This document shows, piece by piece, positions 1-12,392 of a stretch of DNA of 64,000 nt. Under the pieces are notes generated by a model, which worked only from the letters and a program-made list of their open reading frames with translations, ran no database searches and was not told the origin of the DNA. This DNA is from Fusarium oxysporum f. sp. lycopersici 4287. Lineage: Eukaryota > Ascomycota > Sordariomycetes > Hypocreales > Nectriaceae. The stretch covers positions 2,996,627 to 3,060,626 of the forward strand of contig NC_030990.1 in the NCBI RefSeq assembly GCF_000149955.1. Direction: 5' to 3'. Both the position numbers and the translations under genes were made by a program. Every line of letters starts with the position of its first letter. Position 1 is the first letter of the stretch.

Positions 1-263
1 CCTCAATGGCAAAGGATCCGTTGAAGTTATTGATAGTACCCTATCTGGCAGAAATCCAATAGCTGCGCAAGAGACGACAGACTAGTACTAAGTTATTGGT
101 TGTCTGAAGTTGGAAGTTGTTATTATTGGAGGGTCAGAGTTTTGACTAGAGGTATCTGCTTCTGGCACTATCCTTCCTACAAACAAAGCCCATTGTTCCT
201 ACATTCGAAGCGTTATCTAAATCCTTAAACTCCTAACGCCATGTCCTTCCATGGATGCCTATA

Positions 264-701
264 TCAAGCCCAGCCGTTGGCTTCTTCCTTATATTGACTG
301 ATCCCTTGTGGCACAACATACTTGATCCGATCATACCACTCCGTATCATTCTCTTGAATCACGGCTAATGCGTCCAGCAGCGCTCTCTCTAATGCACCGT
401 CCCTCATCATCACCACGATGCACGCAGCGTTGAGCTCTGCATTGCGAAACCCTCGGACAAAGGTTTCCACATCGTACATATGCGCGAGTCGAGTATGCGT
501 CGGCGTACTGTCCAGTTCTCTACACTTCTGGATTGGCGGGTAGATTATCAATAACGTCTCATCGATGACGGCTGCTGACATGCATTGGATAGAGGAATCT
601 GCACATGTACATACCTGGCAGTCCTGGCACCTCGCTCCCACGGACTTGACATAGTTGTTACACTTCCTACTACCCCAACGATGGCTGCAAGGCCAATGCA
701 T
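264..701 (-). CDS. Small cysteine-containing hypothetical protein A (zinc-ribbon-like, 2 exons predicted)
   Basis: I do not recognise this protein. The model starts at the ATG at 701, with exon 615-701, an 87-nt intron 528-614 (GTATGT...CCAG) and exon 264-527, giving about 116 aa. Exon 1 holds a run of cysteines spaced C-x8-C-x10-C-x2-C, a possible metal-binding ribbon, and includes an N-N-Y-V stretch. Exon 2 is mixed and probably helical. The intron is a multiple of three without a stop, so the frame stays open if it is retained. The frame is also open upstream to 1148 and the start could lie there. The neighbouring gene at 1471-2004 has the same K-C-x-N-Y-V-x6-C-x2-C core and an intron directly after it in the same phase, which suggests that the two are paralogues. 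Nothing shows the function. Confidence 0.45.
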   Translation of the reverse strand: MHWPCSHRWGSRKCNNYVKSVGARCQDCQVCTCADSSIQCMSAAVIDETLLIIYPPIQKCRELDSTPTHTRLAHMYDVETFVRGFRNAELNAACIVVMMRDGALERALLDALAVIQENDTEWYDRIKYVVPQGISQYKEEANGWA

Positions 702-1470
702 GTTGCTTTGTGAAGTCTCTTTCTTTCGTATCTCAGCCGGAATATTTGATATGGAGGTGTTGTTAACGAGTTCACTGTTCTCTTGATGTATGCTCAGCCA
801 GAAATTCGGTTCACTTCTCGAATACATGCCGTGCGCACTCGCTCTTATACTATGTTTCGCTCGGTGACGAAGCTTGACACGGTAATGATTCGGTTCGCAC
901 GTGCTGCAGAGGATTGTGCGAGGTTGTATCGGACACTCATTTTGTGAGACGTCGCTGATATTCACAGCCGTTCGAATGCTGTGATACATGTCCGTTGACT
1001 GAGAAAGCAAGCTAATGCACCTGCGCAAGAGAGTCAAGTGCTGGATCTGTGGCTCTTGACGAAGGCAAAGATGTACAGAAACACCGCAAGGCCCTGCGCT
1101 CTCTTTAAAGGGCAAAGTGTGAGCAATAGTGAGCTGTGAACTGTTCAACGCTCACTCGATTATCAAGGCACTACCGTTTCTGGCTGCCGAAGTCTACCCA
1201 GAGGAGATGGGTGGCAGAGGTCGGCCATCATGACTTGATGAGGCCCGGAATAGAGTTGACAGTTCAAACGTTACTCACTGGAGCCCATGTTTGAAGTCTA
1301 CCGGTGCCGGAGCCATCTTATAGACTGTTTTAGAGCATTTAATACAAACTTAGCGCTCCCATAAGCTCGAACCGGCCTCCTTAGCAATATATACAGTGTT
1401 CAACTCTGAAGTTTTGGATGCCCCTTCAACTTAGCATGCCACACTAAGCTCAGTACAACAGTCTACATGG

Positions 1471-2004
1471 TTATTTCATCCTTGGCTCCCAGTTTTTGTC
1501 CAACTTTTCTTCTCTCAGTCTCTCAAGTCGTTCCGTCAAATTATTGTGCGTCCAATGCATAGGTCCCCTATCCCGCGCCGCCTCAAGTGCGTCGCAAACC
1601 GCGTGGTAGACTTCGCTGAAATTACGAAAAATGTAGTCAAGTACGGCAGTAAGAAGATTATCCACGTTGTACCTTTTCTTTGCCTTCTCGATGTACTTGT
1701 TGACCCGTTCGTACGTGATGCCATCCACATCATGGTATTTGTCAAGCAGGTATTGCGCGAAGTCGATATGGAGATCTGATGCCTTCACCTCATTGTCTCC
1801 AAATTGTCTACCCATTCTCTTGAGAGTCAGTTAGAGGGTGGAACTCTGGTAGTGGCACCGTGGGGTGAGTGCCCATGGATGGATTGTCCTTACCTCGCAG
1901 TCAAAGCATATGCTTTTCTTGAGGAACACATAGTTGGGGCACTTGACTTCCGGTGTCCAACACAAGATGCACGGAAATATCCGAACAGCTCTGTTGATAT
2001 TCAT
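1471..2004 (-). CDS. Small cysteine-containing hypothetical protein B (zinc-ribbon-like, 2 exons)
   Basis: Exon 1 is 1894-2004 (37 codons) and exon 2 is 1471-1818 (116 codons with stop). The 75-nt intron 1819-1893 has a GTAAGG donor and a CTAAC branch sequence. The product is 152 aa. The N-terminal 37 residues carry five cysteines spaced C-x2-C-x6-C-x10-C-x2-C, a pattern typical of small zinc ribbons; metal binding is inferred. The C-terminal part is charged and probably helical, ending in a Lys/Glu-rich segment. There is no signal peptide, so a cytosolic or nuclear location is likely. It resembles its neighbour at 264-701 in the cysteine core and in intron position. I do not recognise the family. 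Confidence 0.6.
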
Positions 2005-2918
2005 TGTACTCCTCCGAGTGACCCTAGAAGATTGATCTCAAGTTTGGTTAATTCTCAGGAAATCGTTGCCAAAGGTACAAAAGATGCGAAGCAAGATGCT
2101 CATGTGAATAAATATTGAACAATTCTCATGGAAGCTAAAGTATGCCTTGGTTTGAGGGATTCGATTGGTTTAAGTAACGAAAATCTGATAATATAAACGG
2201 CGATAAAGCCTGGTTTTATTCTTCAACTTCACCCATGTCTTCTAGTATCTCTCCATCGGTTAAGCTAACAAACAATTTCGCACTGATATGAATAAAACTC
2301 TGTATCCATAAAGGTCTTGATGAAAAATTAGAGTGGTTTCACCAAGATTTCGGAGTATTGACTGATCTTACTTTCTACTGGCGCTGCTGTCGTACAACAT
2401 CCAACGTTTAAAATGAGTGTAAGTGGATGGAAGGGAGGTGGCTGCAATATTGGTTCAATGGTCCATGTCCAAAATAGATTCTCGCACATAGTAAGATACG
2501 GCCATGCCCTTGACAGTTGAGAATTTAAATTGTGTGCAACAGGTGACGGTTCAAGTCCAACGGCTCTGATTCACACCTGACGATATTCCTTTGTGTTACC
2601 TTTGTTGTACCTATCATGCATAGTGCGAATATACAGTGTTCTTACATAGAAGCACTGTCTATGATGCGCGCCCCAAGTTGTTGACATGATGGGTTGTCAA
2701 TGCTTCGCGGTCATGCTCATGACACCTCCAAACTTCGCATTGGGGACCGCCAACAACGCCTGAAGCCTGAGTATAGCTCACTAGGTAGTAACCTTCAAAA
2801 ATCTCAATCCAGTATTCACTGGTAGAGCACAAGAGGCACGGCGCACAGGCGCTCCCAACTTCGTGCCGTGACTCCCTTCTGCCAATAGCTACCCCACCAA
2901 CCAACAAAACAGCAAAAG
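2005..2918. other. Intergenic region upstream of CDC23
   Basis: No convincing gene is visible. It is AT-rich around 2100-2300. It should hold the promoters of hypothetical protein B (minus strand) and of CDC23 (plus strand). A 104-codon plus-strand frame at 1804-2118 is the antisense of protein B exon 1. Confidence 0.5.
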
Positions 2919-5077
2919 ATGGCACTCAGCGTCCACGAGATCTCCCAGTTGCGTGCTGCCTTGCAAGATGCCGTCGTCAAGTGCTCAGAAAGATGCTTGT
3001 ATCAGTCATCAAAATGGTAATCAGTTTCACGAAACTATTTCTAACCCTGGCACATGAACTAACGTTGTCAGGGCTGCCGAACTGCTCAATGCGCTCCCCG
3101 AGATCGAAGAAGACGAAGAGAACATCAACCCTGCAGATCCCGGACACGCCTCTCCGATATTCGCTGCGAACAGCGATCCAGAAGAAGCAATTCTTGAAGC
3201 CAAAGAACTTAGCAAATATCTCTTAGCCAAATCTCTCTTCGACTGTCGAGAATATGATCGTTGCGCTGCCGTGTTTCTGCCCGACTCCCTCCTTTCAAGT
3301 GTTCTTGCCTCGCGTGTAGACAGCACTTCAGCATCCACCACCACTGGAAAGGGAAAGGGGAAGGCATCCAGCGCTTCAGCCGTGACGCCACTGCCAAAAC
3401 TCAGTCAGAAGAGCTTGTTCTTAGCACTATATGCCAAGTTCATGTCCGGGGAGAAGCGCAGGAATGAAGACTCCGAGATGGTTATGGGCCCTCAAGATCT
3501 TGGTACAGTGGCCAATAAGCAATTACTTGTGATAGGTCGATTCTTAGCAACTTGGTTCGAGGAGAGGACAACGGAAGACGATGAAGTATTGGGAAGCCAG
3601 GGATGGCTTGAATATTTGTGAGTGCTATTCTTGTTGATTTAGTGTTAATCGACTAATCACAACGTACAGGTATGGCATGGTGCTAGCCAAAGAGAAGAAC
3701 GATGACAAGGCACTGGAATATTTTATCCGAAGCGTGCACAAGTACACCATGAATTGGGGCTGTTGGTTGGAAATGACGTCGTTGATATCTCGAGTTGAAG
3801 ATGTGAGTCTCCCATGTAATATCCTCGCTTCTTTTCAATCGCTAACACCTTCCAAGCTGAATCGGATATCTAGACATTGTCCTCAGAATATTGTCTCTTA
3901 CATGTTCCACCTGCACACCTCTCTAGAACTCTACCAACAAGGGCCCGGTCTGGCCAATTCTCTTGAACAACTTCTCTCGATATTCCCAACATCCTCTTTC
4001 CTTCTCACGTGCAATGCACTCCTGGCATATCACGCCAAGGATTTGATGGCTGCTGAACAGCACTTTACTCGACTGCTGGCACTCCATCCACATCGGCTAG
4101 ATTCTCTCGACCATTATTCTAACATTCTCTACGTTCTCAATCTTCGCCCAAAATTGGCTTTCCTGGCACACCTATGTTCCAGCGTGGACAAATTCAGGCC
4201 CGAGTCTTGCGTGGTGATTGGAAACTATTACTCTTTACTATCGATGCATGAGAAGGCTGTCCAATATTTCCGTCGTGCGTTAACGCTAGACCGGTCATGC
4301 TTGTCAGCATGGACGCTAATGGGCCACGAATATGTTGAGCTTAAAAACACCCATGCGGCAATCGAGTCGTACCGCCGTGCAGTTGACGTGAACCGCCGGG
4401 ACTATCGGGCCTGGTATGGTCTTGGTCAAACATACGAGATGTTGGAGATGCATACATACTCATTATGGTACTACAAGAAGGCTGCTGGTCTACGACCATG
4501 GGACGGAAAGATGTGGATGGCTGTAGGCTCATGTCTACAGAAAATGGGCCGAGAACGAGATGGTATCAAAGCCTTAAAGCGAGCTTTACTAGCTGATGCT
4601 TATTATGACGTGGGGAGCAGTTTTGGTAGCGGGGATCTCCTTGGCAGCCGGAGCGCCACGGGTCATATGGACCCCGACATCCTTCTGCAAATTGCGGTTA
4701 TGTACGATCAGCTTGGTGAGGAGGAGGAAGCCAGGTCATACATGGAATTATGCGTGGCCCAGGAAGACGGTGGTGGAGCTGCAGAAGCTGATCTGGCTGA
4801 GTCGATTGCTATTCACAACGACTCTCCACCGGGCTCAGATAATGGTGCCGAGGGCAACGAGAACCCAGGGAATGAGGGAACCGGAGTCACGGCGGCGACA
4901 AGCAAAGCGCGTATGTGGCTGGCAAAGTTCTCAATGCGCACTGGAGATTACATAACGGCCTCTCGACTTGCGGGAGAGTTGTGTCAGGACGGTGTTGAAG
5001 TGGAGGAAGCAAAAGCACTTGTGAGAGAAGTTCGATCTCGAATGGAAGCGACGGGAATGCTCGACCCGCTGAGTTAG
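2919..5077 (+). CDS. CDC23: Anaphase-promoting complex subunit Cdc23/Apc8 (TPR protein)
   Basis: TPR scaffold subunit of the APC/C ubiquitin ligase, which targets cyclins and securin in mitosis. Four exons are read: 2919-3016, 3072-3617, 3670-3802 and 3857-5077, giving 665 aa. Each junction restores the frame. The N-terminal exons match the Cdc23 helical domain. The C-terminal half is a run of tetratricopeptide repeats, with the Cdc23-typical sequence around VIGNYYSL, LMGHEYVELKN and DYRAWYGLGQTYE (exon 4). An acidic, Gly/Asn-rich insert (about 4770-4900) interrupts the last repeats, and the C-terminus ends soon after, as in other fungal homologues. The start at 2919 was chosen because its exon joins in phase to conserved sequence. 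Intron 3 (3803-3856) is 54 nt and stop-free, so its retention would add 18 residues. Confidence 0.95.
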
Positions 5078-5709
5078 CAATATCAGCAAGGACAAGTAGA
5101 TGCCTAATCGTGTATTCAGAGGTGTGCAGCCAAGGATGTCTTTGGTTGATGAGAATATGCATCACGTTGCTCATGAAATGTTCAAATAAAGATGGCTAGT
5201 AAATAATGTTATTGCAGAGAATACATTCACCACGAGTAGCCACTCGGGGATACGCTAGCAGTTGCATGATCTACTATGTACCTCTTTAAAGCTTCCCCGG
5301 ATCTACCGCCGATTGCATCATCGATCATTCTCCTGACAGCTGCACTCGTAAATGGTACATATTCCCGTGAGGAGAGTTGAGGTCGGCCCGATGATCGATG
5401 CTATGCATGCACCATTGACACTGACGTATATTTACATAGGTAGTCAGTACCCAAGAAATGCACGTTTCAGTAGCTGAAGACAATGAACGATAATCTTAGG
5501 GATCGTGACAATTATGAAAGCAAGTCAAGAACTAACATTACTCTGTCTAGCCACAACACAAAGACCTCCATGCAAGATGGCATCCCAAAGTCTTCATATT
5601 GTCTTTCTATTGCGATCTATCCAGATACCAATTACTTTCGTGAGTGATCTCCCACCATCGTTGGTATCAGTAGTACATATTGGTTTAACATTACTTGCCC
5701 CAGGAGTGA
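5078..5709. other. Intergenic region between convergent CDC23 and the proline-rich gene
   Basis: This is the space between two 3' ends. It probably holds both 3' UTRs. I see no further gene or structured element. Confidence 0.5.
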
Positions 5710-6668
5710 TCACATGGCCAAAGCTGCAACACCAGCCAACACGAAAGCCCCAAAGCTTCCAGACACCTTGTTAGCAGCGGCTGAAGGCACAGAAGCTTCG
5801 ATAGTACCAGTAGGGTTGACCGGAGGTGAGGCAGCCTGAGATGGAGGAACAGCTGGTCGTTCGAGATTAGAGGGGGGAGGAGGAGGAGGCAACTCTGGGG
5901 CAGGAACCGAAACCTCAGGGGGTGGAGGAGGTGGCAGGGTACCAGCAGCTGGAACCGTAACTTTTGGTGGAGAGGGTTCAGGTGCAGGATCAGGAGCTGT
6001 AGCATGAGGAGGAGGAGGAGGAGCTTCTGGGATAGGAACCGTAGACTTGGGGATTGCTGGTGGAAGAGAAGGCTCAGAGTACGGAGCTGTAGCCTTGGGA
6101 GTAGGTGGCGGTGGTCCGGAAATCGGAGCCGAATACTCAGAAGGAGGTGGAGCCGGCTTGTCAGGAGGTAGTGGTGGTGCAGGAGCAGATGAGGACATCA
6201 CCGGGGGCGTGGGGGGCATTGGCTGGCCAGGGGGAGCCGTGGGATAGACAGCTGTCCCAGGAGACTTTATGTTCTGCGTGTAAGTGACAGTACACGGGCA
6301 GTCTGTCTCATATGTCAACTGCAATCCAGGATAAAGCAGGTAGTCATCATCACTCACTCGTGATAGTCAAATAAGTTGGCTCCGTGGCCGTGTAAGTGAC
6401 GTTTTTATGGTGAAACGTGCTAGGTTCCTGCTATAGTCTTAGTCAAGCTGAACTCAGCTCATTTCGTAATTCAACTCACAGGGCAATAAAATGAATAGTC
6501 AGAAGTGATAGTGGTCACGATGGTCTTGGCCGTGGTGTGCTCCGTTTCATTTTTGAACGGTGGTTTCGGGACGGGCGACATCATCAGAAAAGAGCCAGCA
6601 GCAACACCCCTAATGAGTACAACCGCTGAGAAAGTCTGAAAAATCTTCATCTTTGTTGTCGAATTCAT
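5710..6668 (-). CDS. Proline-rich secreted protein, probably GPI-anchored
   Basis: Three exons are read: 6480-6668, 6358-6427 (or 6358-6430) and 5710-6302, giving about 283 aa. The N-terminus has a signal peptide (hydrophobic segment after M7, ending near VAAG). A Thr/Cys-rich segment with repeated T-V/I-T motifs and C-P pairs follows. Next comes a long tract of PPPPP blocks alternating with Ala/Ser/Val-Pro motifs. The end is a small-residue site followed by a hydrophobic tail (FGAFVLAGVAALAM), typical of a GPI-anchor signal. A cell-wall or surface location is inferred. Exon 3 must begin at 6302 (acceptor CAG at 6303-6305), because the more obvious TTGCAG acceptor at 6319 breaks the frame. 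Exon 2 has a tandem TAG-CAG acceptor. Confidence 0.8.
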
Positions 6669-9600
6669 GTCTGAGCGTGGAGGCCAAGGATATTATTCGG
6701 GGGAGAATATGAGGATGTCAAGAAAATGTTAAAACACTTGATTGTTCAAGACAACCACGCAGCTTTTATACTTCGCAAACTGACATGTGAGCGCATATGG
6801 AAGCAACCGAATAACCTTTTAAATCAAGAGACTAGGGGAATTCCGAATATACGTGAATGGCGGGAGACTCCGATGTGAGTGTAGGGCTGAAGATGGCTCT
6901 CTATGGATGCAGAGGATGTAGCAACTACCTCCTAATGTGGAAGACACTCACCAAATCGACATTTTCCGTCACAGAGCTTGCTTAGCTTATACAGATACAA
7001 GATGAAGAACCACATAACCAAATCATTAATATAACCACGCTCAGGGTAACTCAAATGAAGTTCGATCCTGCACCAGATTTTATGCAAATGTTTTGTGGGC
7101 AAGCAAAGTCTCATTGAGTTGGTGACAAAGTAGACGCGATTTGAAGACATGATATCATTTCTCGCTATTGAGCGATGTCAGTACCTTCGGTATCGGTGTG
7201 CTCCTCTTACAGCTACATAACATTGCAATGGGCGGCGAGTCCGTTCGTTCAGATATCCTTCTGGATTTCGGGTGCTTGTTTGAGTTGCAGCTTTGGACTG
7301 TTATAACCGCAATACTCTCAGTGTTACAAGCTAGGAGATTGGAATTGGTAAAGGGCATAACAGCCACTGACACAGAAGGTATTATACACAAAAATCAAAA
7401 ACTGTGCAATCCACGTACATCTACGATTTTATACAGTCAAGTCGTGCTGTGTGATGATTGTGTTAGAAGAAAGGCTAAAAGGAATAGGGTAAACGACCAT
7501 GGGTGAGATACCTAGGTAGGTAGTCAAGGAAACGGGTCGTTCATACTGACATTGACATCAGTAGACCTCTACCAATAATCACTTAACCTTTTTGTTTTCG
7601 TGAGTTCGAGTCCCCAAGTAATTACTTTGGGGAAGCTTGATGGCGTCGTGTGTTCAAGAATCTCTAATCACGAGACTCGGGCACAATTGCCTTACGGACA
7701 TAGCCACAGAAATCAAGACAAACTATTCAAACATGCGAGAATAGTCTAAAAGTATAAAGAAGTTATCAAAAAAAACATCATCACACAGATAAACCTATCA
7801 ATACCTGTCAACAACATTCAAGGAGCCTAGCCGTAGAACGGAGTTCTTTGGTCAAGGTCACGTGTTGGTGAATGAAGCAACGGAAGTCGTCACACGATTC
7901 ACCCCGCCTCGAGCACTTCATCATCATATCCACGACCTCATGGTAAACTCTTCGCAAATTCTTATTCTTGATAAACATGTAAATCATGGGCAGCTTCTCT
8001 TCTACGCTTCAACGAATGCCGAGTATGAATCTATGGAAGATGCATGCCGCAACTTCTTCACTATATACTCAGCAAGCCCTCCTACCTCGACTCAAAAAGT
8101 GTTAACAAGTCAAGCTGATCGTCTGACATGGCCCATAACTCTTCTCGATTCCTTCAAACGGAATTTGGACTAGCTTAAGGGTGTCAGAACGGAAAGATGA
8201 GAGAGTCTTCTGCTGTTTAAACTCCCAAGTTACTGTGCTCCCACCATCCTCAGCGGGTGATTATAGCCTAGCGTAGGGTGATAAGACCGCGCAATGAACT
8301 TTCCTGGCACGTTGAAACTGACCAGCAAAGCACATGGCTATGTGTGGTCTCCTCTCCAGCCAAGTTCGGACGTGAGGGAAAACCCCAGGCTTGATATCTT
8401 CACCTGACCCAGCAGAAGTTAAGCCGCAGAGGTCGACTCCTTGATCCTGAGCTGCCAAAATCCCGTGAGCTCAACCAGGGAGTCTACAAACCCCCACGAC
8501 CATCATCGGGCGCTATTGGGATGAGCCCAAACATCATCACAAGCCCTTCTCATCACTTGGGACTTGAACATTCCAGTGTTTTCAATTTTTCTCAAGGACG
8601 ACCGCGCCTCAGATGAGGCATTTCTTACCCACTCTGCTACTTTCTTGGCCATGAGCCTTGTTCTGGACCTCAAGACCAACACGACAAAAGGGAAACTTGT
8701 CGGCCGATGTGTGCGGACAGACTTGAGCTCGGAGTGGAGATCTGCTCTTCGGTAACGGATCAGATCAAGTACCTTCGGCCTCACTTCAAAGATCACCGTG
8801 TTGCCGGCCGGTCTCCGAAATTGTGGACCTTTCCACTTGCTGCTTGATGTTTTCCCAACATCTGAACTTCGCACATCAGCTCAAGCAAAGTAGCGTACGC
8901 AAGTTCGTGCATCTGATCCACCGAGTTTTCATGTGTGGAACTTATTAACAGAATTGAAGTTCTGAACCGCGTTATTGAGGATGATTCACCAGTGACCGAA
9001 AGAACACTTATGTTTCTACAATCCGCCACACGGGACTAAGAAATATATGTGTGTGTGCGTGAGAGAGAGGACTTCTGACAACTAGTGTTGAAAGAAAGAT
9101 CAAGTGGTAGTGACATGAAGCCTAGCCTCTTCTACATGCAGCAAGAATTGGTCTGGCAGCTACGATGACTCGCAACGACGGACTCTCTGCCGACATCGCT
9201 GGCTAGAAACTAGATTTGGTTCGAATTTGGCGGGAAGAGTACATGTCATCGACGATGTAGCATGAGGCAAGATACAGTCGATCGTGTCTGATCGGGAACC
9301 AAAAGCTCGTTCAGCCCCAGACTTTGCTTTTACAAAATCCTTCACATGCATAGTCAAACCTGGCCAAGGGCAGTGGGATCGACAGACAATCAACAAAACA
9401 AATTTGGTGATGTGAACGTCAGACCTCAAAATGGAACTCCACGGGCCTATAACAGCCAGTCTTACACACTTGCACACCGTGGCACACTCGCTTCTTGGCT
9501 GCAGAACGTGCAGAACGGAACCTTCTCGGGCTAGGCCAACAATTTGAGAGGGAAGCCAAAAACCGCGCGGCGCAAAACCTTTCATGACAGTTTCGTACTG

Positions 9601-12392
9601 TGGGCAACGGCCTAGACCACCAAGACGGAAGAAAGTCCGCGACGTTTTGAACGCACTGAGAAAGCGATTTTTTCTTTTGTTCCCACTCCGTTTATACAAA
9701 TCCGTTAAGTTCCATGCTTGTCTAGTGTAGGGGCCTCAGGCACAAAACCCTGACCCATAATCCTATTTTGCTCGTCTCCTCGGCCAACGCAACCTAGCAT
9801 CACGGGGCAGCTATCAACAAATCACTCTCGCGAATACCCAGCAAGCGTTGGAGGCCTTGGGACGCCAGTATGTACTGTCATCGGGTCGACTCCCACCTTA
9901 CCATCTCGTGCCGATAGAACCCCATTGTTCCAGCAGTATCTCCCTCGGGCAATGTGACGAATCATTGTCCCAGCACCCCAATCGCAAATGGCAAGGATGC
10001 AGGCTTCTTCAAAGCTACCTTGAGTTGATCATTGGTGACGCGGCAGCCCTACCCTGACCCCCATTGAGATGTTTGTCGGTCTGTGGGTTACTCTAAACAG
10101 GGCCAGAAGCGTGGCAGACTCGGGGCAATTGATCGCCAGGCACAGCAAACGGTCAGAAAAATCTTGGTTTGCTTTGTTGTCGTCGCGACGTGGCAATATA
10201 TACCGGCTTTTTCTTATTCATCAAAACCGGACCATCGTCAAGAACTGAATCATGATCTTTTGGGGGTCTCGACTCTGCGACTAGGTCCGGGAGAACCAAC
10301 TGATGGTAACCGAGTGAACAGTACATGGCTGTCGCGTGCACTTTTTTACTTCCTGACATCCTTCAACGGGGCATTGGCTAGGAATGTCGAGTCGTTAGTG
10401 TCCGCACCGCGAAAAGTCTGTTCCCCTTTGCAGACTCAGAAAAGCCGCAGTGGCTACGATTATTGATTCAGTCTCCACGTGTCGGTAATGGATACGTAAG
10501 TTTGAGGTCGCGGAAGGGAAAGCCACATTGGCGTCAGTGGCCCTGCCAGCCGCACCAGGATCTCAGAATTTTCATTGAAGTCTCAGGTCGTTAATGATGC
10601 CAGCAAGCGAAGCTAAGTGCTTGCATGGGACCAGACTATTCCCGGCAGAGTGCCAGCAGAGTCCATATTTTTAACCGTAAGAAAATTGTGTTCTGGTCCT
10701 GCAGGTTTTGCTGACGTGCACACCGGTCAGCTTGCAAAGTTGCAAACCCTGCCCAACTGTTGGACCCCTGTACGCTGGGTTTGCTCCCGCTATCCGACAG
10801 CCTGAAAGAGAAAGGCTCCTCACACCCTCTTTGCGCAGAGCAGATTTCGAAACAAGCCTTTCAAGTCTAACCACATGGACGCCTGTCAGGTACCAGGCAC
10901 CGGTGGTAAACAGCTAGCCAATGGGAGACCAGAAGCAGCTAGTCGAATCAAGCCAAGATGCAGCTAGAAGAAAAAATAGAGCGATATTATGGGACTTGGC
11001 CCCTCCCTTGCAGGCTTAGAGGTACAGTACAGTACCGGTAGTGTAGCCGCGGAACTGGGTGGGAGCGGCTACGCTGAATCGCTGACAGACGCCTCTTGTC
11101 TCTTGTCTGCCAGCTTCTTGGCCCAAACTGGTAGGGGCAGCATTGCCCTAGTCCCATGTGAAAGAGGACCCAGAAGCTTGTCTTTCGAACCGGATTTCCT
11201 CTAGATGGCTGGGGCGACCTCTAGCTCCGGATTTGTTGTACTGTACAATACTGTATGTGTCTATCTTTTGGATGCTTCCTTTGTTGTCGCGCGCTTACTG
11301 TGCAGTGAAACACTACCCCCAAGTCACAAAATAACAATTGAGATGAAGTCATAATTGACACAAATTGTTTCATTTCGAGACAACGAATGAGCGAACAGAA
11401 GCGATTGTTTTGTAAAGGCGAAGACAAGATGAACAAAGCCACAAAGGAAAGCGTTGAAACAACGGCCTGGCCTCCCTTTGTTCTGAAAGCTTAAACATAG
11501 AAACGGCCCGCATTCAACAAGCATCCCCCGGACCAGTCAGGAGCAGCCAAATGAGCCCACACCCGTACCACCACAGGGACACGCAATTCACCGTACTATG
11601 ATACATACTGTATGTACGTACACATGTGCTTGTGCTGGTGCAGATGAAAGTTGCAATGGAATCACTGCAGAAGTGCTGGTGCGGGGGAAAGAAGAGACTT
11701 TGTTGGTATCACAGGGCCTAACCTATGCATAAGTTGGGTTGCTCTGAGTAGAGTACAGTGCAGTTCAGTTCAGCTTTGTGTTGTGAACTGTTGGCCGATA
11801 AAGTGGTTCCGTTCACATCGAAGTCACATCCATACTTATAGCTCACCCCCACAACACCACCGGGAAGGCTTTTGCAAAGCCCGTCGGGACAAGTCAAGAC
11901 AAGACAAGACAGGACATCCTAGCCTCACCCTCCTCCTCGTGTGTTGACTCCACTGAGGCGCTTGAGCGTTTTCCTTGACAAATCTGATCTCGGCAACCCT
12001 AGTCTCCTCCGTCTAGTATGCCAGGTCCTTGGGTTCTGTCGTGTCCAGATATTGTTTATAAAACGGGCCTTCCTCTCTCCTTTCTCCAGATATTTGTCCC
12101 GATCAACACACACAGTCCTTCCGTTTCAGATTACACTTTTGTCTTCGGACGATCATTCCTTTGACTCAAAGCTTCTCATTCCTTTTGGAAGCACAGTCTA
12201 TCACGATCCTTGATCAACTTTGAACGAGCTAGTTCTCGACCACCAACTTGCTCCATCACTTCGGAGTATCACAAGTTCTGATTCAGTCCTTTATCAGACG
12301 CTGCATAAAATCAATACTCTTGTCTTGACGACAATCGAGAATTCTCCAAACAAACCCAATCCCCCCTACAATTCCCAAACCACACCGCCAAC
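6669..12392. other. Gene-poor region, 5.7 kb
   Basis: I find no gene I can support. Open frames such as 9160-9699 (minus, 179 codons) and 7862-8173 (plus) have no recognisable domain or splice context. A short TG/GA run lies at about 9048-9068. A (GACAA)n-like run lies near 11885-11915. Copies of a GTACAGTAC motif occur near 11030. The last few hundred bases are the pyrimidine-rich promoter and leader of the gene at 12393. Confidence 0.4.
12055..12392 (+). promoter_or_regulatory. Core promoter and CT-rich leader of the secreted-protein gene
   Basis: A TATAAAA box is at 12057-12063. It is followed by a pyrimidine-rich stretch (about 12068-12130) and then CA-rich sequence up to the ATG at 12393. 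This arrangement is typical of strongly expressed fungal genes. It implies a 5' leader of up to about 300 nt, which could contain an intron I cannot define. Confidence 0.45.

Noticed and set aside
6311..6357. 39-nt intron ending at TTGCAG (6319) in the proline-rich gene
   Set aside because: It gives a stop soon after the junction; the 54-nt intron ending at 6303 keeps the frame.
7604..7620. T-arm-like sequence GAGTTCGAGTCC, possible tRNA
   Set aside because: No matching acceptor, D or anticodon stems could be drawn around it.
9160..9699. 179-codon minus-strand open frame
   Set aside because: No recognisable motif, no splice context and unremarkable composition; probably chance.
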